A stretch of 64,000 nt of DNA from Siphonobacter sp. BAB-5405. GTDB lineage: Bacteria > Bacteroidota > Bacteroidia > Cytophagales > Spirosomataceae. The stretch lies in the NCBI RefSeq assembly GCF_002872335.1, contig NZ_NJAG01000006.1, forward strand, positions 62,001 to 126,000. The letters are read 5' to 3'. Both the position numbers and the translations under genes were made by a program. Below, in pieces: positions 1 to 7,890 of this stretch. The notes below the pieces were generated by a model that was given only the letters and a program-made list of their open reading frames with translations, had not been told where the DNA came from and ran no database searches. The first letter of the stretch is position 1. Each line of letters starts with the position of its first letter.

Positions 1-1
1 T

Positions 2-172
2 GGCTTTGGCATTCAATGGCAGTATCTGGCTGGTATAGGTTTACCCCTAGCATGCGTGATCTACTATCTCAGGATGAAAGAGCAAAAGACCAATAAAAGT
101 CAACAGATACTGGCAACTGTCGCTGGACTGTTGATCATTTTATCCATGTTGCTATTTTATTTAAATCGATGA
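2..172 (+). CDS. C-terminal end of an unidentified membrane protein (partial)
   Basis: Only the last 56 codons are inside the window; the gene starts to the left. The tail contains two hydrophobic stretches, one around the motif AGIGLPLACVIYYL and one ending ILSMLLFYLNR, separated by a short basic, polar loop (KEQKTNKSQQ), which suggests a polytopic inner-membrane protein. The frame is open from the window edge to a TGA at 170-172 and gives a sensible composition, while the other two forward frames look random. Too little is present to name a family. A shorter real peptide or chance ORF cannot be excluded. Confidence 0.55.
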   Translation, partial: GFGIQWQYLAGIGLPLACVIYYLRMKEQKTNKSQQILATVAGLLIILSMLLFYLNR

Positions 173-381
173 GATTTTATTGCTAGCGTGATGGCTTCTG
201 TAGAAAGTTGTGAATGACCCTAGCAGTAGAGGATAGTATAGCTTCCTTTACGAAGAGTAAGTAGCTAAGCAGTTGTATAACTATCATTTCACATGGCTTA
301 CAAAGAAGTATCTTATTGGTTAAGTTATTGGTAACATTTAATGAAAAGCGTAGCTAGATGAAAAAGTAACTTATAACTACT

Positions 382-1383
382 TTAAACCTGCATAATCAAC
401 TTCCTTCCTCTGGTTTGATTAGACTCCATGAGAAGATGAGCCTTTTGAACGGTTTCTACGCTTAGATTACCCAGGATGTGGATGGCAGGAGGAGTAAGCT
501 CATGACGTTCAATTCGGTCAAACAATTCTTTCAAGGTTTTGCCGTAGTAATGAAGACAATCTTTCCTGAACGCGTGTGCGTAATTAGCAACGTGAATCAC
601 AGTGGTTGCCTTATCAAACAGTAATTCTCTGGCTTTTTCTGTGGTGAGAGATGTTACATCCACATACGTACCATAAACGTTAATCAGTTCAGCACAAATT
701 TCGGATAAATAGCCGCCTACCAAATCCACCACATAGTCAAACGTTTCGCTGGTCGTCTTCTTACGGAGTGTAGATAGTAGATCCGCCTGACGATAGTTGA
801 TGATGTGATCCTCGGGTAAACCCAGCCCAACTAAATGTGAAAAGCTTTCTTCATTTCCGGCGGTTGTATAAACACGTTGACTTCCAGCCGCCAGCAGAAG
901 TTTGATCAGGACGGTTCCTACACCGCCCGCCCCGCCTGCAATAAAAAGAGCCGCGTCTTCCGGTATGGAAATCCTTGTAAAGCATTGGTAAGCGGTCATG
1001 CCCGTCATGGGCAAGGCAGCCGCTTCTTCAAACGTTAGCCGTTCAGGGTTTTTGGCAATAAGCTCACGCGGAACGCTGATGTATTCGGCGTAGGTACCAT
1101 TGGAAGCCAGACTGCCTACATAGGCAGTCACTTGATCACCTACGGTAAAGTCGGTCACGTCTTCATCCATCTGTACAATTTCACCAGACAATTCTCTACC
1201 GAGAATGCTTGATTTTAACAGTTTACTTTCAGTACCTCCCTGTCTCATTTGATAATCAATGGGATTGAAGGCCGTCGCTCGAATACGAATCAGAACCTCG
1301 CCCGCACCTGGGGAGGGCTTTTCTAGTTCTGCCAGCGTAAAATTTTCAACTCCTCCCAACTTTTTCAGGACAATGGCTTTCAT
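382..1383 (-). CDS. NADPH-dependent quinone oxidoreductase / zinc-independent medium-chain alcohol dehydrogenase family
   Basis: A 333-residue protein of the medium-chain dehydrogenase/reductase superfamily, quinone oxidoreductase (zeta-crystallin-like) branch, expected to reduce quinones or activated alkenes with NADPH in the cytosol. The N-terminal GroES-like domain carries NPIDYQMRQGG and GRELSGEI; the Rossmann domain carries AGGAGGVGTVLIK near residue 150, the nucleotide-binding glycine loop. The cysteine/histidine ligands of zinc alcohol dehydrogenases are absent. I chose the second of two adjacent ATGs (start MKAIVLKKLGG), which matches the usual family N-terminus; the frame stays open 11 codons further up. 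It is a single gene with no obvious partner; the next gene upstream is separated by two hairpins. Substrate is not deducible. Confidence 0.85.
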   Translation of the reverse strand: MKAIVLKKLGGVENFTLAELEKPSPGAGEVLIRIRATAFNPIDYQMRQGGTESKLLKSSILGRELSGEIVQMDEDVTDFTVGDQVTAYVGSLASNGTYAEYISVPRELIAKNPERLTFEEAAALPMTGMTAYQCFTRISIPEDAALFIAGGAGGVGTVLIKLLLAAGSQRVYTTAGNEESFSHLVGLGLPEDHIINYRQADLLSTLRKKTTSETFDYVVDLVGGYLSEICAELINVYGTYVDVTSLTTEKARELLFDKATTVIHVANYAHAFRKDCLHYYGKTLKELFDRIERHELTPPAIHILGNLSVETVQKAHLLMESNQTRGRKLIMQV

Positions 1384-1478
1384 CATAACTGTTTTAGCTA
1401 ACGTGTAAAGGATCAATTGTGTCAGGTATTTTTCTTGCTAGATGCTCTAATAAATCTGCTAAACTTGATTCAATAAAA

Positions 1479-1515
1479 AAACGCTCTTCGAGACCTTTAT
1501 CTCGAATGAGCGTTT
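1479..1515. terminator. Hairpin between the quinone oxidoreductase and the Mo hydroxylase operon
   Basis: Arms AAACGCTC-TTCGAGA and TCTCGAA-TGAGCGTTT pair almost perfectly (one unpaired A) around a 6-nt loop. It lies between two minus-strand genes, 96 bp upstream of the first oxidoreductase codon, so it may be a second terminator behind the Mo hydroxylase operon or a leader structure of the oxidoreductase. Confidence 0.5.
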
Positions 1516-1534
1516 GAAAAATGGGATTCAGCTA

Positions 1535-1563
1535 GAAAAAACGGGCCCTAAGACCCGTTTTTT
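1535..1563 (-). terminator. Intrinsic terminator of the molybdenum hydroxylase operon
   Basis: Read on the minus strand: stem AAACGGG / CCCGTTT with loop TCTTAGGG, followed by a run of Ts. It starts 12 bp after the stop codon of the Mo subunit gene, the expected place for an operon terminator. Confidence 0.8.
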
Positions 1564-1574
1564 CAATTACTTGA

Positions 1575-3734
1575 TTACACCAATTCCAGCGGATACTTCC
1601 GTTGCCGTATCCCCGTCAGGTTAAACAGGGCGTTGGCGAGGGCCGGAGCGATGGGCGGTAAACCCGGTTCGCCCACGCCGCCGGGAGCTTCCTGATTGTC
1701 GATGATGTGGACTTCCATAACCGGCGTTTCGTTGATGCGGAGCACCGGATAATTATGGAAGTTCGTTTGTTCCACGGCTCCGTTGGCAAACGTAATCGGG
1801 CTTTTGATCGCCGCCGTCAGACCGTAAATGATGTTACTTTCGGTCTGGGCTTTGATGTTATCGGGGTTTACGGTCATGCCGCAGTCAATCACTGACACTA
1901 CTTTTTCGATCTTCACGCCATCCGTCGTTTTCGCTACTGTAAACACGTGAGCACAGATCGTACTAAACGAACGGGCAATGGCTATTCCGCGAGCTTTTCC
2001 GGCGGGCAGCTTTTCCCGGTAACCGGATTTTTCCGCCGCCGTTTCCAGTACTTTCACAAAACGGGGGGAATCTTTCAGTAACTCCAGTCGCAAATCCAGC
2101 GGATCTTTGCCCGCCGCGTGAGCCAGCTCGTCCACGAAGGATTCGTGACCAAATACGTTCGTCGAAGCATACACTGAACGCCACCAGAGAATGGGCAGGT
2201 CGGTACTCGCATTGTGGTAGCTACGGCGAATATTCGGAATTTGAAGCGGACTGTCCTTCGGACCGATGCCTTCTTCAGCCCAGCCGTCGGCTTTACCCTT
2301 CAGGTCGGCTTTGAACACCTGCTTCTGAATTGATTCCGAAATGATTTTATGGTGAAAAGCCGTCACGTTGCCTTTCTCGTCGATACCACCTTCGAGTACA
2401 CTCAACATGGCGGGACGGTACGGACCCTGACTCATATCATCTTCCCGCGTCCAGATGAGCTTCACGGGAGCGTTGACCTGTTTGGATAAAAACACAGCTT
2501 CTTTTACGAAGTCCAGATACGCTTTCCGGCCAAAAGCTCCGCCCAGAAACGTCACGTTGACTTTCACCTGTTCGGGTTTAAGGCCCAGGTACTGAGCCAC
2601 TTCGCCAATGGCACCGTCGGGACCCTGTACGGGAGCCCAGATTTCCACTGAATCACCCTTAAACCAGGCCGTTGCGTTGACGGGTTCCATCGCGGCGTGA
2701 GCGGCAAAGGGCGTTTCATAGGTGGCCTGAACTTTCTTGGACGCTTCACCGTAGGCTTTGGCAAAATCGCCCGTATTGCCTGCGAAATCGCTGCCGTCTT
2801 TCTTAGCCAGCTCGTGCATTTGAGCCGAGAACTTTTCCGTCGATAAAGCCGCCTCGTTTACTGGTGCCCACTTGACCTTCAGTTTTTTCCGTCCCTGTAC
2901 CGCTGCCCAGTAGTTCGTGGCCAGTACCGCTACGGTTTCAACGGTAGTATGGGGCATCGCCCGTTCGGCTTTCAGCACTTTTTTCACGCCGGGTACTTTC
3001 ATCGTCGCCGTGGTATCAAACGAAGCCACTTTGCCATGGATAGCCGGACAGCGTTCGATGCTGGCGTACAACATGCCGGGTACTTCTACATCGATGCCAA
3101 ACTGTGCCTGACCCGTTACCTTCAGCGGTACATCTGGCTTGGGAATGTTCTTGCCGAGTAATTTGAAGTCCTTGGGATCTTTCAGTTTGGGGTCTTTAGG
3201 TACGGGCAGTTGGGAAGCATCACCTACGAGTTCAGCGTAGGTAAAAGATTTTCCCGAAGGTTTGTGATAAACCTTCGCCTCCTGGGCATAACACTCGCTG
3301 ACGGGTACCTGCCATTTGTTGGCTGCGGCCTGTACGAGCATTTCCTTCACCGCCGCACCGGCTTTCCGAAGGGGCATCCAGCGGGTACGAACGGAAGAAC
3401 TACCGCCCGAAAGCTGGGAGCCGTATTTACCCTGACCGTTGGTCTGGCTGATATGAATCTGATCAAGTGATACTTCCAGTTCTTCCGCAATCAAAGCGGG
3501 CAGCGACTGGTACGTACCCTGCCCCATGTCGGGGCGGGGGTTTAGTAAGGTAATCTTTCCCGTATCGTCAATGAGGATATAGGGGCTGAATTCCAGACCG
3601 AGCGTAGTCTGAGGGATTTTATGAAGAACGACGTCTTCCGACTGAGCCGGAATCGAAAAACCCAGGGCGAGCAAAGCTCCGGCGGAGCCACTCGTTTTGA
3701 GGAAATTCCGGCGATTGATGTTGGATGTTTTCAT
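1575..3734 (-). CDS. Molybdopterin-binding subunit of a xanthine dehydrogenase-family hydroxylase (isoquinoline 1-oxidoreductase beta-like), Tat-exported
   Basis: A 719-residue large subunit of a two-component molybdenum hydroxylase, which oxidises an aldehyde or N-heterocycle by water-derived hydroxylation at a Mo-pterin centre. The N-terminus has a twin-arginine signal (NRRNFLK at residues 7-13, then a hydrophobic stretch ending PAQSE), so the folded enzyme should be exported to the periplasm. Internal motifs fit the family: GGAFGRKAYLDF in the Mo-binding region and GGVGEPGLPP near the C-terminus, with the Glu of GEPG as the expected catalytic base. It follows the iron-sulphur subunit gene by 45 bp on the same strand, an operon. 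Length agrees with IorB-type subunits (about 720-750). The substrate cannot be read from sequence, and no cytochrome or FAD subunit lies nearby. Confidence 0.88.
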   Translation of the reverse strand: MKTSNINRRNFLKTSGSAGALLALGFSIPAQSEDVVLHKIPQTTLGLEFSPYILIDDTGKITLLNPRPDMGQGTYQSLPALIAEELEVSLDQIHISQTNGQGKYGSQLSGGSSSVRTRWMPLRKAGAAVKEMLVQAAANKWQVPVSECYAQEAKVYHKPSGKSFTYAELVGDASQLPVPKDPKLKDPKDFKLLGKNIPKPDVPLKVTGQAQFGIDVEVPGMLYASIERCPAIHGKVASFDTTATMKVPGVKKVLKAERAMPHTTVETVAVLATNYWAAVQGRKKLKVKWAPVNEAALSTEKFSAQMHELAKKDGSDFAGNTGDFAKAYGEASKKVQATYETPFAAHAAMEPVNATAWFKGDSVEIWAPVQGPDGAIGEVAQYLGLKPEQVKVNVTFLGGAFGRKAYLDFVKEAVFLSKQVNAPVKLIWTREDDMSQGPYRPAMLSVLEGGIDEKGNVTAFHHKIISESIQKQVFKADLKGKADGWAEEGIGPKDSPLQIPNIRRSYHNASTDLPILWWRSVYASTNVFGHESFVDELAHAAGKDPLDLRLELLKDSPRFVKVLETAAEKSGYREKLPAGKARGIAIARSFSTICAHVFTVAKTTDGVKIEKVVSVIDCGMTVNPDNIKAQTESNIIYGLTAAIKSPITFANGAVEQTNFHNYPVLRINETPVMEVHIIDNQEAPGGVGEPGLPPIAPALANALFNLTGIRQRKYPLELV

Positions 3735-3779
3735 TGCCTGAGGCGTAAAGAGTAAAACCGAACCGGGGAAAAAGGAACA

Positions 3780-4289
3780 TTAACGATCCAGACTTGCCGT
3801 CTTTTTCGCAGCGGCGGGCTTGGCTTCCTGAATGGAATCCGCCGCCCGATGAATCGCTTTCCGAACCCGCTGGTAGGTTCCGCAGCGGCAAATGTTTCCC
3901 TGCATGTACAGGTCAATGTCCTCGTCGGTAGGCTTGGGCTTTTCTTTCAGCAGGGCTACTGCACTCATGATTTGCCCTGACTGGCAGTAACCGCACTGCG
4001 TCACCTGTTCGTCGATCCAGGCTTGTTGTACGACGTGCAGATGATCGGGCGTGCCGATGCCTTCGATAGTCGTAATTTTCTGTCCTTTCACGACCGATAC
4101 CGGTGTGGAGCAGGAACGGATGGGTGAACCATTGAGGTGAACCGTACAGGCTCCGCACTGAGCCATGCCACAGCCAAATTTGGTGCCTTTCAGACCCACT
4201 ACATCCCGGATGGCCCAGAGTAGGGGCATCTCAGGGTCTACGTCAATCGTATAGGCTTTGCCGTTGACGGTCAGTTTCGTTTGTGCCAT
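3780..4289 (-). CDS. [2Fe-2S] iron-sulphur subunit of the molybdenum hydroxylase (IorA/CoxS-like)
   Basis: A 169-residue electron-transfer subunit that carries electrons away from the Mo centre. The plant-type ferredoxin domain has Cys40, 45, 48 and 60 (motif [14 protein letters not shown], then SCSTP); the helical second domain has Cys99, 102, 134 and 136 (CGYCQSG, CRCGTY), giving the two clusters usual for the family. I chose the ATG giving [11 protein letters not shown], because homologues start there; a further in-frame ATG 14 codons upstream adds an unlikely extension and lies next to a promoter-like box. There is no Tat or Sec signal, as expected if it is exported as a passenger on the Mo subunit encoded 45 bp downstream. 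First gene of the operon. Confidence 0.9.
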   Translation of the reverse strand: MAQTKLTVNGKAYTIDVDPEMPLLWAIRDVVGLKGTKFGCGMAQCGACTVHLNGSPIRSCSTPVSVVKGQKITTIEGIGTPDHLHVVQQAWIDEQVTQCGYCQSGQIMSAVALLKEKPKPTDEDIDLYMQGNICRCGTYQRVRKAIHRAADSIQEAKPAAAKKTASLDR

Positions 4290-4328
4290 GATGAAATGGT
4301 AAATAGGGATTTGCTCGCAGAAGTGTTT

Positions 4329-4336
4329 CAAAGATA
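4329..4336 (-). promoter_or_regulatory. Bacteroidota -7 box for the Mo hydroxylase operon
   Basis: On the minus strand the sequence is TATCTTTG, a perfect match to the TAnnTTTG -7 element, 39 bp before the chosen start codon. No clear TTG at -33 was found. Confidence 0.55.
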
Positions 4337-4554
4337 CGGATTAATTGCTCGCTACATCCATTGAAAATAAACCCGGACTGATGGAATTTTCACTGCTTCG
4401 TAGCTAGTAACAGCAGAATGCACAATCCCCATAAAGCAGGAAACCGAAAGGAAAGTTCAGGTAGATAAAATTCTCCAAATAGTCGCAAAAGCCTTATTAA
4501 TCCCTGAAAATGTGCGAAATTTGAAAATTTGATTACCACATTTTATCAACACAT

Positions 4555-6591
4555 ATGAAAAAATACAACGCTCTGGTACTAGGGCTGGTGGCTTTGAGTA
4601 CAGCCGCCTTCGTAGGCAAACCCAGTGACGATCCCAAACGAAAGGGACTGGACTTGTCAGGCATGGACCTGTCGGTAAGTCCCCGCGAAGATTTCTTCCT
4701 GTACGCAAACGGAGCCTGGCTGAAGAATACGGAAATTCCAGCTTCGGAGACGGGTTGGGGTTCGTTCAATATTCTGCGGGATGAAAACAACCGTCACATC
4801 CACGATATTCTGGAAGCGGCGGCGAAAAGCAAGGCCAAGAAAGGCAGTATCGAGCAACGCGTCGGCGATTTTTATGCATCCGGCATGGATACGGTAGCCA
4901 TCGAAAAACGCGGTTACGAACCCATCAAGCCTATTTTGGCCGAGATTGACCGGATCAAGGATTACAAATCACTGCTGGCGTACTCGGCGGCTCATCCGCT
5001 GGAAGGGGGCGGAACGTTCCTGGGCATTGGCGTAGGAGCGGATGCGAAAAACCCCGATGCGTACATTGTCAGTATGCGGCAAACGGGTACGGGTCTTCCC
5101 GAAAAAGATTACTATACGAAGGACGACGCCGCGACTCAGAAAGTCCGTGAGGCCTACAAAAAATACATCAGCACGCTCTTTACGCTGACGGGTACGGAAG
5201 CCGCTCAGGCTCAGAAACTAGCCGAGGATATTCTGGCTCTGGAAACGAAAATTGCCGCTTCGCACCTGGGCCGGATCGAAATGCGGAATCCCATCGCTCA
5301 GTACAACAAATTCGCGACGAAGGATTTCGCAGCAAAAGTTCCCAACCTGGATCTGAGTGCCTTATTGACGACGCTGCGGATGAAAACCGATACGATCATC
5401 GTCGGTCAACCCAAATACTACGAATACCTGAATACCATGCTGCCCAACGAAAACATCGAAACGCTGAAGGCAAAGATGAAGTTTTCGGTCATAAGCGGAG
5501 CATCGGCGAACCTGAGCAGCCCTTTCGTAAACGCCAATTTTGAATACGTAGGCAAGACGCTGAACGGACAAAAAGTACAGCAGGACCGCTGGAAGCGTCT
5601 GTCAAGCCAGACCGACGGGATGCTGGGCGACTTACTGGGACAACTATACGTCGCGAAATACTTCAAGCCCGAATCCAAGAAACGCATGGACGAGCTGGTT
5701 GCAAACCTGCAAAAGGTATTCGAAACCCGCATCAAAGGCCTGGAGTGGATGACGGAAGAAACCAAGCAGGAAGCCCTGAAGAAGTTACATTCCTTCACGC
5801 CGAAAATCGGGTACCCGACGAAGTGGAAAAACTACGACGGTGTAGTAGTGAAACGCGATGATTACTTCGGAAACCTGAAAGCCCTGAGCAAGTGGCGGTA
5901 CGAAGAGATGATCAACCGGCTGGGTAAACCCGTTGATAAAACGGAATGGGGCATGACGCCGCCCACCGTAAACGCTTACTACAGCCCCGTACGTAACGAA
6001 ATCGCCTTCCCGGCGGGTATTCTACAATGGCCCTTCTTCGACCCCAATGCGGATGATGCCTTTAACTACGGAGCCATCGGAGCCGTCATCGGTCACGAAA
6101 TGACGCACGGTTTCGACGATCAGGGCCGTCAATACAACTACATGGGCATGCTGAAAAACTGGTGGAAGAAAGAAGACGCCGACCAGTTCAAGCAACGGGC
6201 TCAGTTGGTAATCGACCAGTTTGATGGTTATACCGTACTCGACAACCTGCACGTAAAAGGTCAGTTGACGCTGGGTGAAAACCTGGCTGATTTGGGTGGT
6301 CTGTCGGTATCGTACGCGGCGTTCAAGACGTATACGAAACAAGGCAAGTCCAACGAGAAAATTGACGGTTTCACGCCCGATCAGCGTTTCTTCCTGGCCT
6401 TTGCCCAAATCTGGCGTACGAAAACCCGCGATGAAGCTCTGCGTCTTCGCGTAAATACGGACCCGCACTCACCCGGTGAATTCCGTACGAATGGTCCGCT
6501 GTCGAACTTCGAACCTTTTTACGAAGCCTTCGGTGTGAAACCCGGCGATAAAATGTACCGTCCGGATGACATTCGGGCAAAAATCTGGTAA
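4555..6591 (+). CDS. M13 family zinc metallopeptidase (neprilysin/PepO-like)
   Basis: A 678-residue zinc endopeptidase of family M13, expected to cleave oligopeptides in the periplasm or at the cell surface. Zinc ligands are visible: HEMTH at residues 514-518 and the downstream Glu in ENLAD at about residue 575. NAYYSPVRNEIAFPAGILQ, just before the HExxH helix, is the usual substrate-binding strand, and the C-terminus ends in the family-typical W after IRAKIW. The N-terminus (MKKYNALVLGLVALSTAAFVG) is a signal peptide without a lipobox. Length agrees with bacterial M13 enzymes. It is transcribed alone, diverging from the Mo hydroxylase operon and closed by a terminator. Confidence 0.95.
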   Translation: MKKYNALVLGLVALSTAAFVGKPSDDPKRKGLDLSGMDLSVSPREDFFLYANGAWLKNTEIPASETGWGSFNILRDENNRHIHDILEAAAKSKAKKGSIEQRVGDFYASGMDTVAIEKRGYEPIKPILAEIDRIKDYKSLLAYSAAHPLEGGGTFLGIGVGADAKNPDAYIVSMRQTGTGLPEKDYYTKDDAATQKVREAYKKYISTLFTLTGTEAAQAQKLAEDILALETKIAASHLGRIEMRNPIAQYNKFATKDFAAKVPNLDLSALLTTLRMKTDTIIVGQPKYYEYLNTMLPNENIETLKAKMKFSVISGASANLSSPFVNANFEYVGKTLNGQKVQQDRWKRLSSQTDGMLGDLLGQLYVAKYFKPESKKRMDELVANLQKVFETRIKGLEWMTEETKQEALKKLHSFTPKIGYPTKWKNYDGVVVKRDDYFGNLKALSKWRYEEMINRLGKPVDKTEWGMTPPTVNAYYSPVRNEIAFPAGILQWPFFDPNADDAFNYGAIGAVIGHEMTHGFDDQGRQYNYMGMLKNWWKKEDADQFKQRAQLVIDQFDGYTVLDNLHVKGQLTLGENLADLGGLSVSYAAFKTYTKQGKSNEKIDGFTPDQRFFLAFAQIWRTKTRDEALRLRVNTDPHSPGEFRTNGPLSNFEPFYEAFGVKPGDKMYRPDDIRAKIW

Positions 6592-6614
6592 GATTTATAC
6601 AATTTACCTGAGCG

Positions 6615-6646
6615 AAACGGGGCTGACGTATGGTTAGCTCCGTTTT
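6615..6646 (+). terminator. Terminator of the M13 peptidase gene
   Basis: Arms AAACGGGGCTGAC and GTTAGCTCCGTTT pair with two G-U pairs around a GTATG loop and run into a T-rich stretch, starting 24 bp after the peptidase stop codon. Confidence 0.75.
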
Positions 6647-6773
6647 TGTTTGTAGGAGTATTGAAGGTAGCTGCGATTGTTGGTGATGACGGTGAACCCA
6701 TGGGAAAGATACTTGCAAACAGGCTGTTGGTGACGCTACGCTAAACACCAATAATGCCGAAGGGCGGAGTAAT

Positions 6774-6935
6774 TTACGATTTGGTACTATCCGGCGTAAT
6801 GGGCAGGACGCGGTCGATTCCTTTCTTACGATTCCAGGGAGCGGTGGTCCGGCGGGCCATGTCGATGGTAAGCAGAATGACAATCAGGGTGAAAACCAGA
6901 AAGCCAAGGAAGAATATTTTTTTCTGACGACTCAT
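6774..6935 (-). CDS. Small single-pass membrane protein, unknown function
   Basis: A 53-residue protein: basic start MSRQKK, one hydrophobic segment (IFFLGFLVFTLIVILLTIDM), then a positively charged tail with RRTTAPWNRKKG. This N-in, single-helix pattern with a conserved-looking TTAPWNR motif is what I would expect of a real small membrane protein, and I recall similar short proteins in Cytophagales, although I cannot name the family. I chose the internal ATG rather than the one 11 codons upstream because a perfect -7 box (TACCTTTG on the minus strand) sits only 7 bp upstream of it and would lie inside a longer gene. The transcript would be almost leaderless. No close operon partner. Confidence 0.6.
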   Translation of the reverse strand: MSRQKKIFFLGFLVFTLIVILLTIDMARRTTAPWNRKKGIDRVLPITPDSTKS

Positions 6936-6942
6936 AGCCCGG

Positions 6943-6950
6943 CAAAGGTA
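6943..6950 (-). promoter_or_regulatory. Bacteroidota -7 box of the small membrane protein gene
   Basis: Minus-strand TACCTTTG, a perfect TAnnTTTG match, 7 bp upstream of the chosen ATG. Transcription from it would start only a few bases before the start codon. No TTG was found at the expected -33 distance. Confidence 0.55.
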
Positions 6951-7101
6951 CGACAAATGCCAGAACACTGTTCGCTGAATTAAAAAATGAACGTTTCGGG
7001 AAGGAATCGTTTATAAAAATTTTGACGGCTGTTACGCTTTTTCGCAAAGAAACGTATAGATTTAGGCCATACAAGAAACTACTATTCCCTTAACCGAAAC
7101 A

Positions 7102-7132
7102 ACCGGGTCTGACCAATCAGGTCAGACCCGGT
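7102..7132 (-). terminator. Terminator of the SixA-type phosphatase gene
   Basis: Perfect 13-bp inverted repeat (arm ACCGGGTCTGACC) around a 5-nt loop. It starts 13 bp past the phosphatase stop codon; the downstream T-tract on the minus strand is interrupted (TTGTTT), and the plus side (TGCTTTTAT) could also work. Confidence 0.7.
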
Positions 7133-7144
7133 GCTTTTATACCC

Positions 7145-7657
7145 TTACGAAATATCAAATCCCGCCAGTTTTTCCGGTGAATCGTAAAAGAGCAGGCGAC
7201 CCGTACGACTGGAAACTTCCGCCCAATTCAGCTGCTCGAAAGCAATGGCTACTACACCGCAGGGAGGCACCGTACCCAGAATTTCATGACAGAGATACTC
7301 CGATAAATACGTAATGGAAGGATTATGCCCAACAATTACAGCCGAATGAACCGTTTCCGGAATGGCATTGATAGCCGCCAGATAGTATCGCGGGGCTCCT
7401 TCGTATAAATCTTCGATGAACTGTGTTTTTGCAAAATCAAAACCCAACTGTTCAGCCAGTACCTGAGCCGTCATTCGCGTACGCTCCGATGGACTACTGA
7501 TAAGAACGTCGAGTTGAATGGGTTTTTCGTTCAGTAGGCGGCCCATGCGAGCGGCATCAATCAAACCCTGGGGCGTCAACGAACGCTGAAAATCGTAAGA
7601 TGTACCTGCGGGCTGTTCGGCTTCGGCGTGGCGAACCAGATAAAGTAGTTTAGTCAT
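7145..7657 (-). CDS. SixA-type histidine phosphatase family protein
   Basis: A 170-residue protein of the histidine phosphatase (phosphoglycerate mutase-like) superfamily. The N-terminal LYLVRHAEAE has the catalytic Arg9-His10 pair; SSPSERTRMTAQ supplies the second phosphate-pocket arginine; VIVGHNPSI supplies the second catalytic His. The short size and the arrangement match SixA, which dephosphorylates phosphohistidine on Hpt domains or PTS components in E. coli. Whether it does so here is inference, since no histidine kinase is next to it. The chosen start (MTKLLYLVRHAE) places the motif at the usual distance from the N-terminus; nine extra codons are open upstream. A perfect -7 box precedes it. 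Confidence 0.85.
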   Translation of the reverse strand: MTKLLYLVRHAEAEQPAGTSYDFQRSLTPQGLIDAARMGRLLNEKPIQLDVLISSPSERTRMTAQVLAEQLGFDFAKTQFIEDLYEGAPRYYLAAINAIPETVHSAVIVGHNPSITYLSEYLCHEILGTVPPCGVVAIAFEQLNWAEVSSRTGRLLFYDSPEKLAGFDIS

Positions 7658-7681
7658 TGAGGAAGTAGATAGCAATGTATC

Positions 7682-7689
7682 CAAACCTA
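7682..7689 (-). promoter_or_regulatory. Bacteroidota -7 box of the SixA-type gene
   Basis: Minus-strand TAGGTTTG matches TAnnTTTG perfectly, 24 bp before the start codon; this position supports the internal ATG as the true start. No clear -33 TTG. Confidence 0.55.
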
Positions 7690-7773
7690 CGATATTTATG
7701 GAAGAAACAGAGTGGCCGTTGGATAAAATCGTGGGGAAAGCGGCAGAATCGCGAATAAACGCGGGAAATTGGC

Positions 7774-7805
7774 TAATTTTGTAGAACGGCTCAGCAAGAG
7801 CCGTT
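7774..7805 (+). promoter_or_regulatory. -7 box and immediate 5'-end hairpin upstream of prfC
   Basis: TAATTTTG at 7774-7781 fits the -7 element. Four bases later begins a hairpin with arms AACGGCTC and GAGCCGTT (7785-7805), followed by TTCCGTTT. If the box is used, the hairpin forms the extreme 5' end of the prfC leader, about 85 nt before the start codon. It could be a stabilising cap, an attenuator, or a terminator for unrelated read-through. Confidence 0.4.
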
Positions 7806-7890
7806 TTCCGTTTCCAAAACCAGGGAAACGTAGACCGCAGGAAAGAAAATTCGTTTTAATTTTTCCCGTAGCGGAGTCGATATTTTGATT

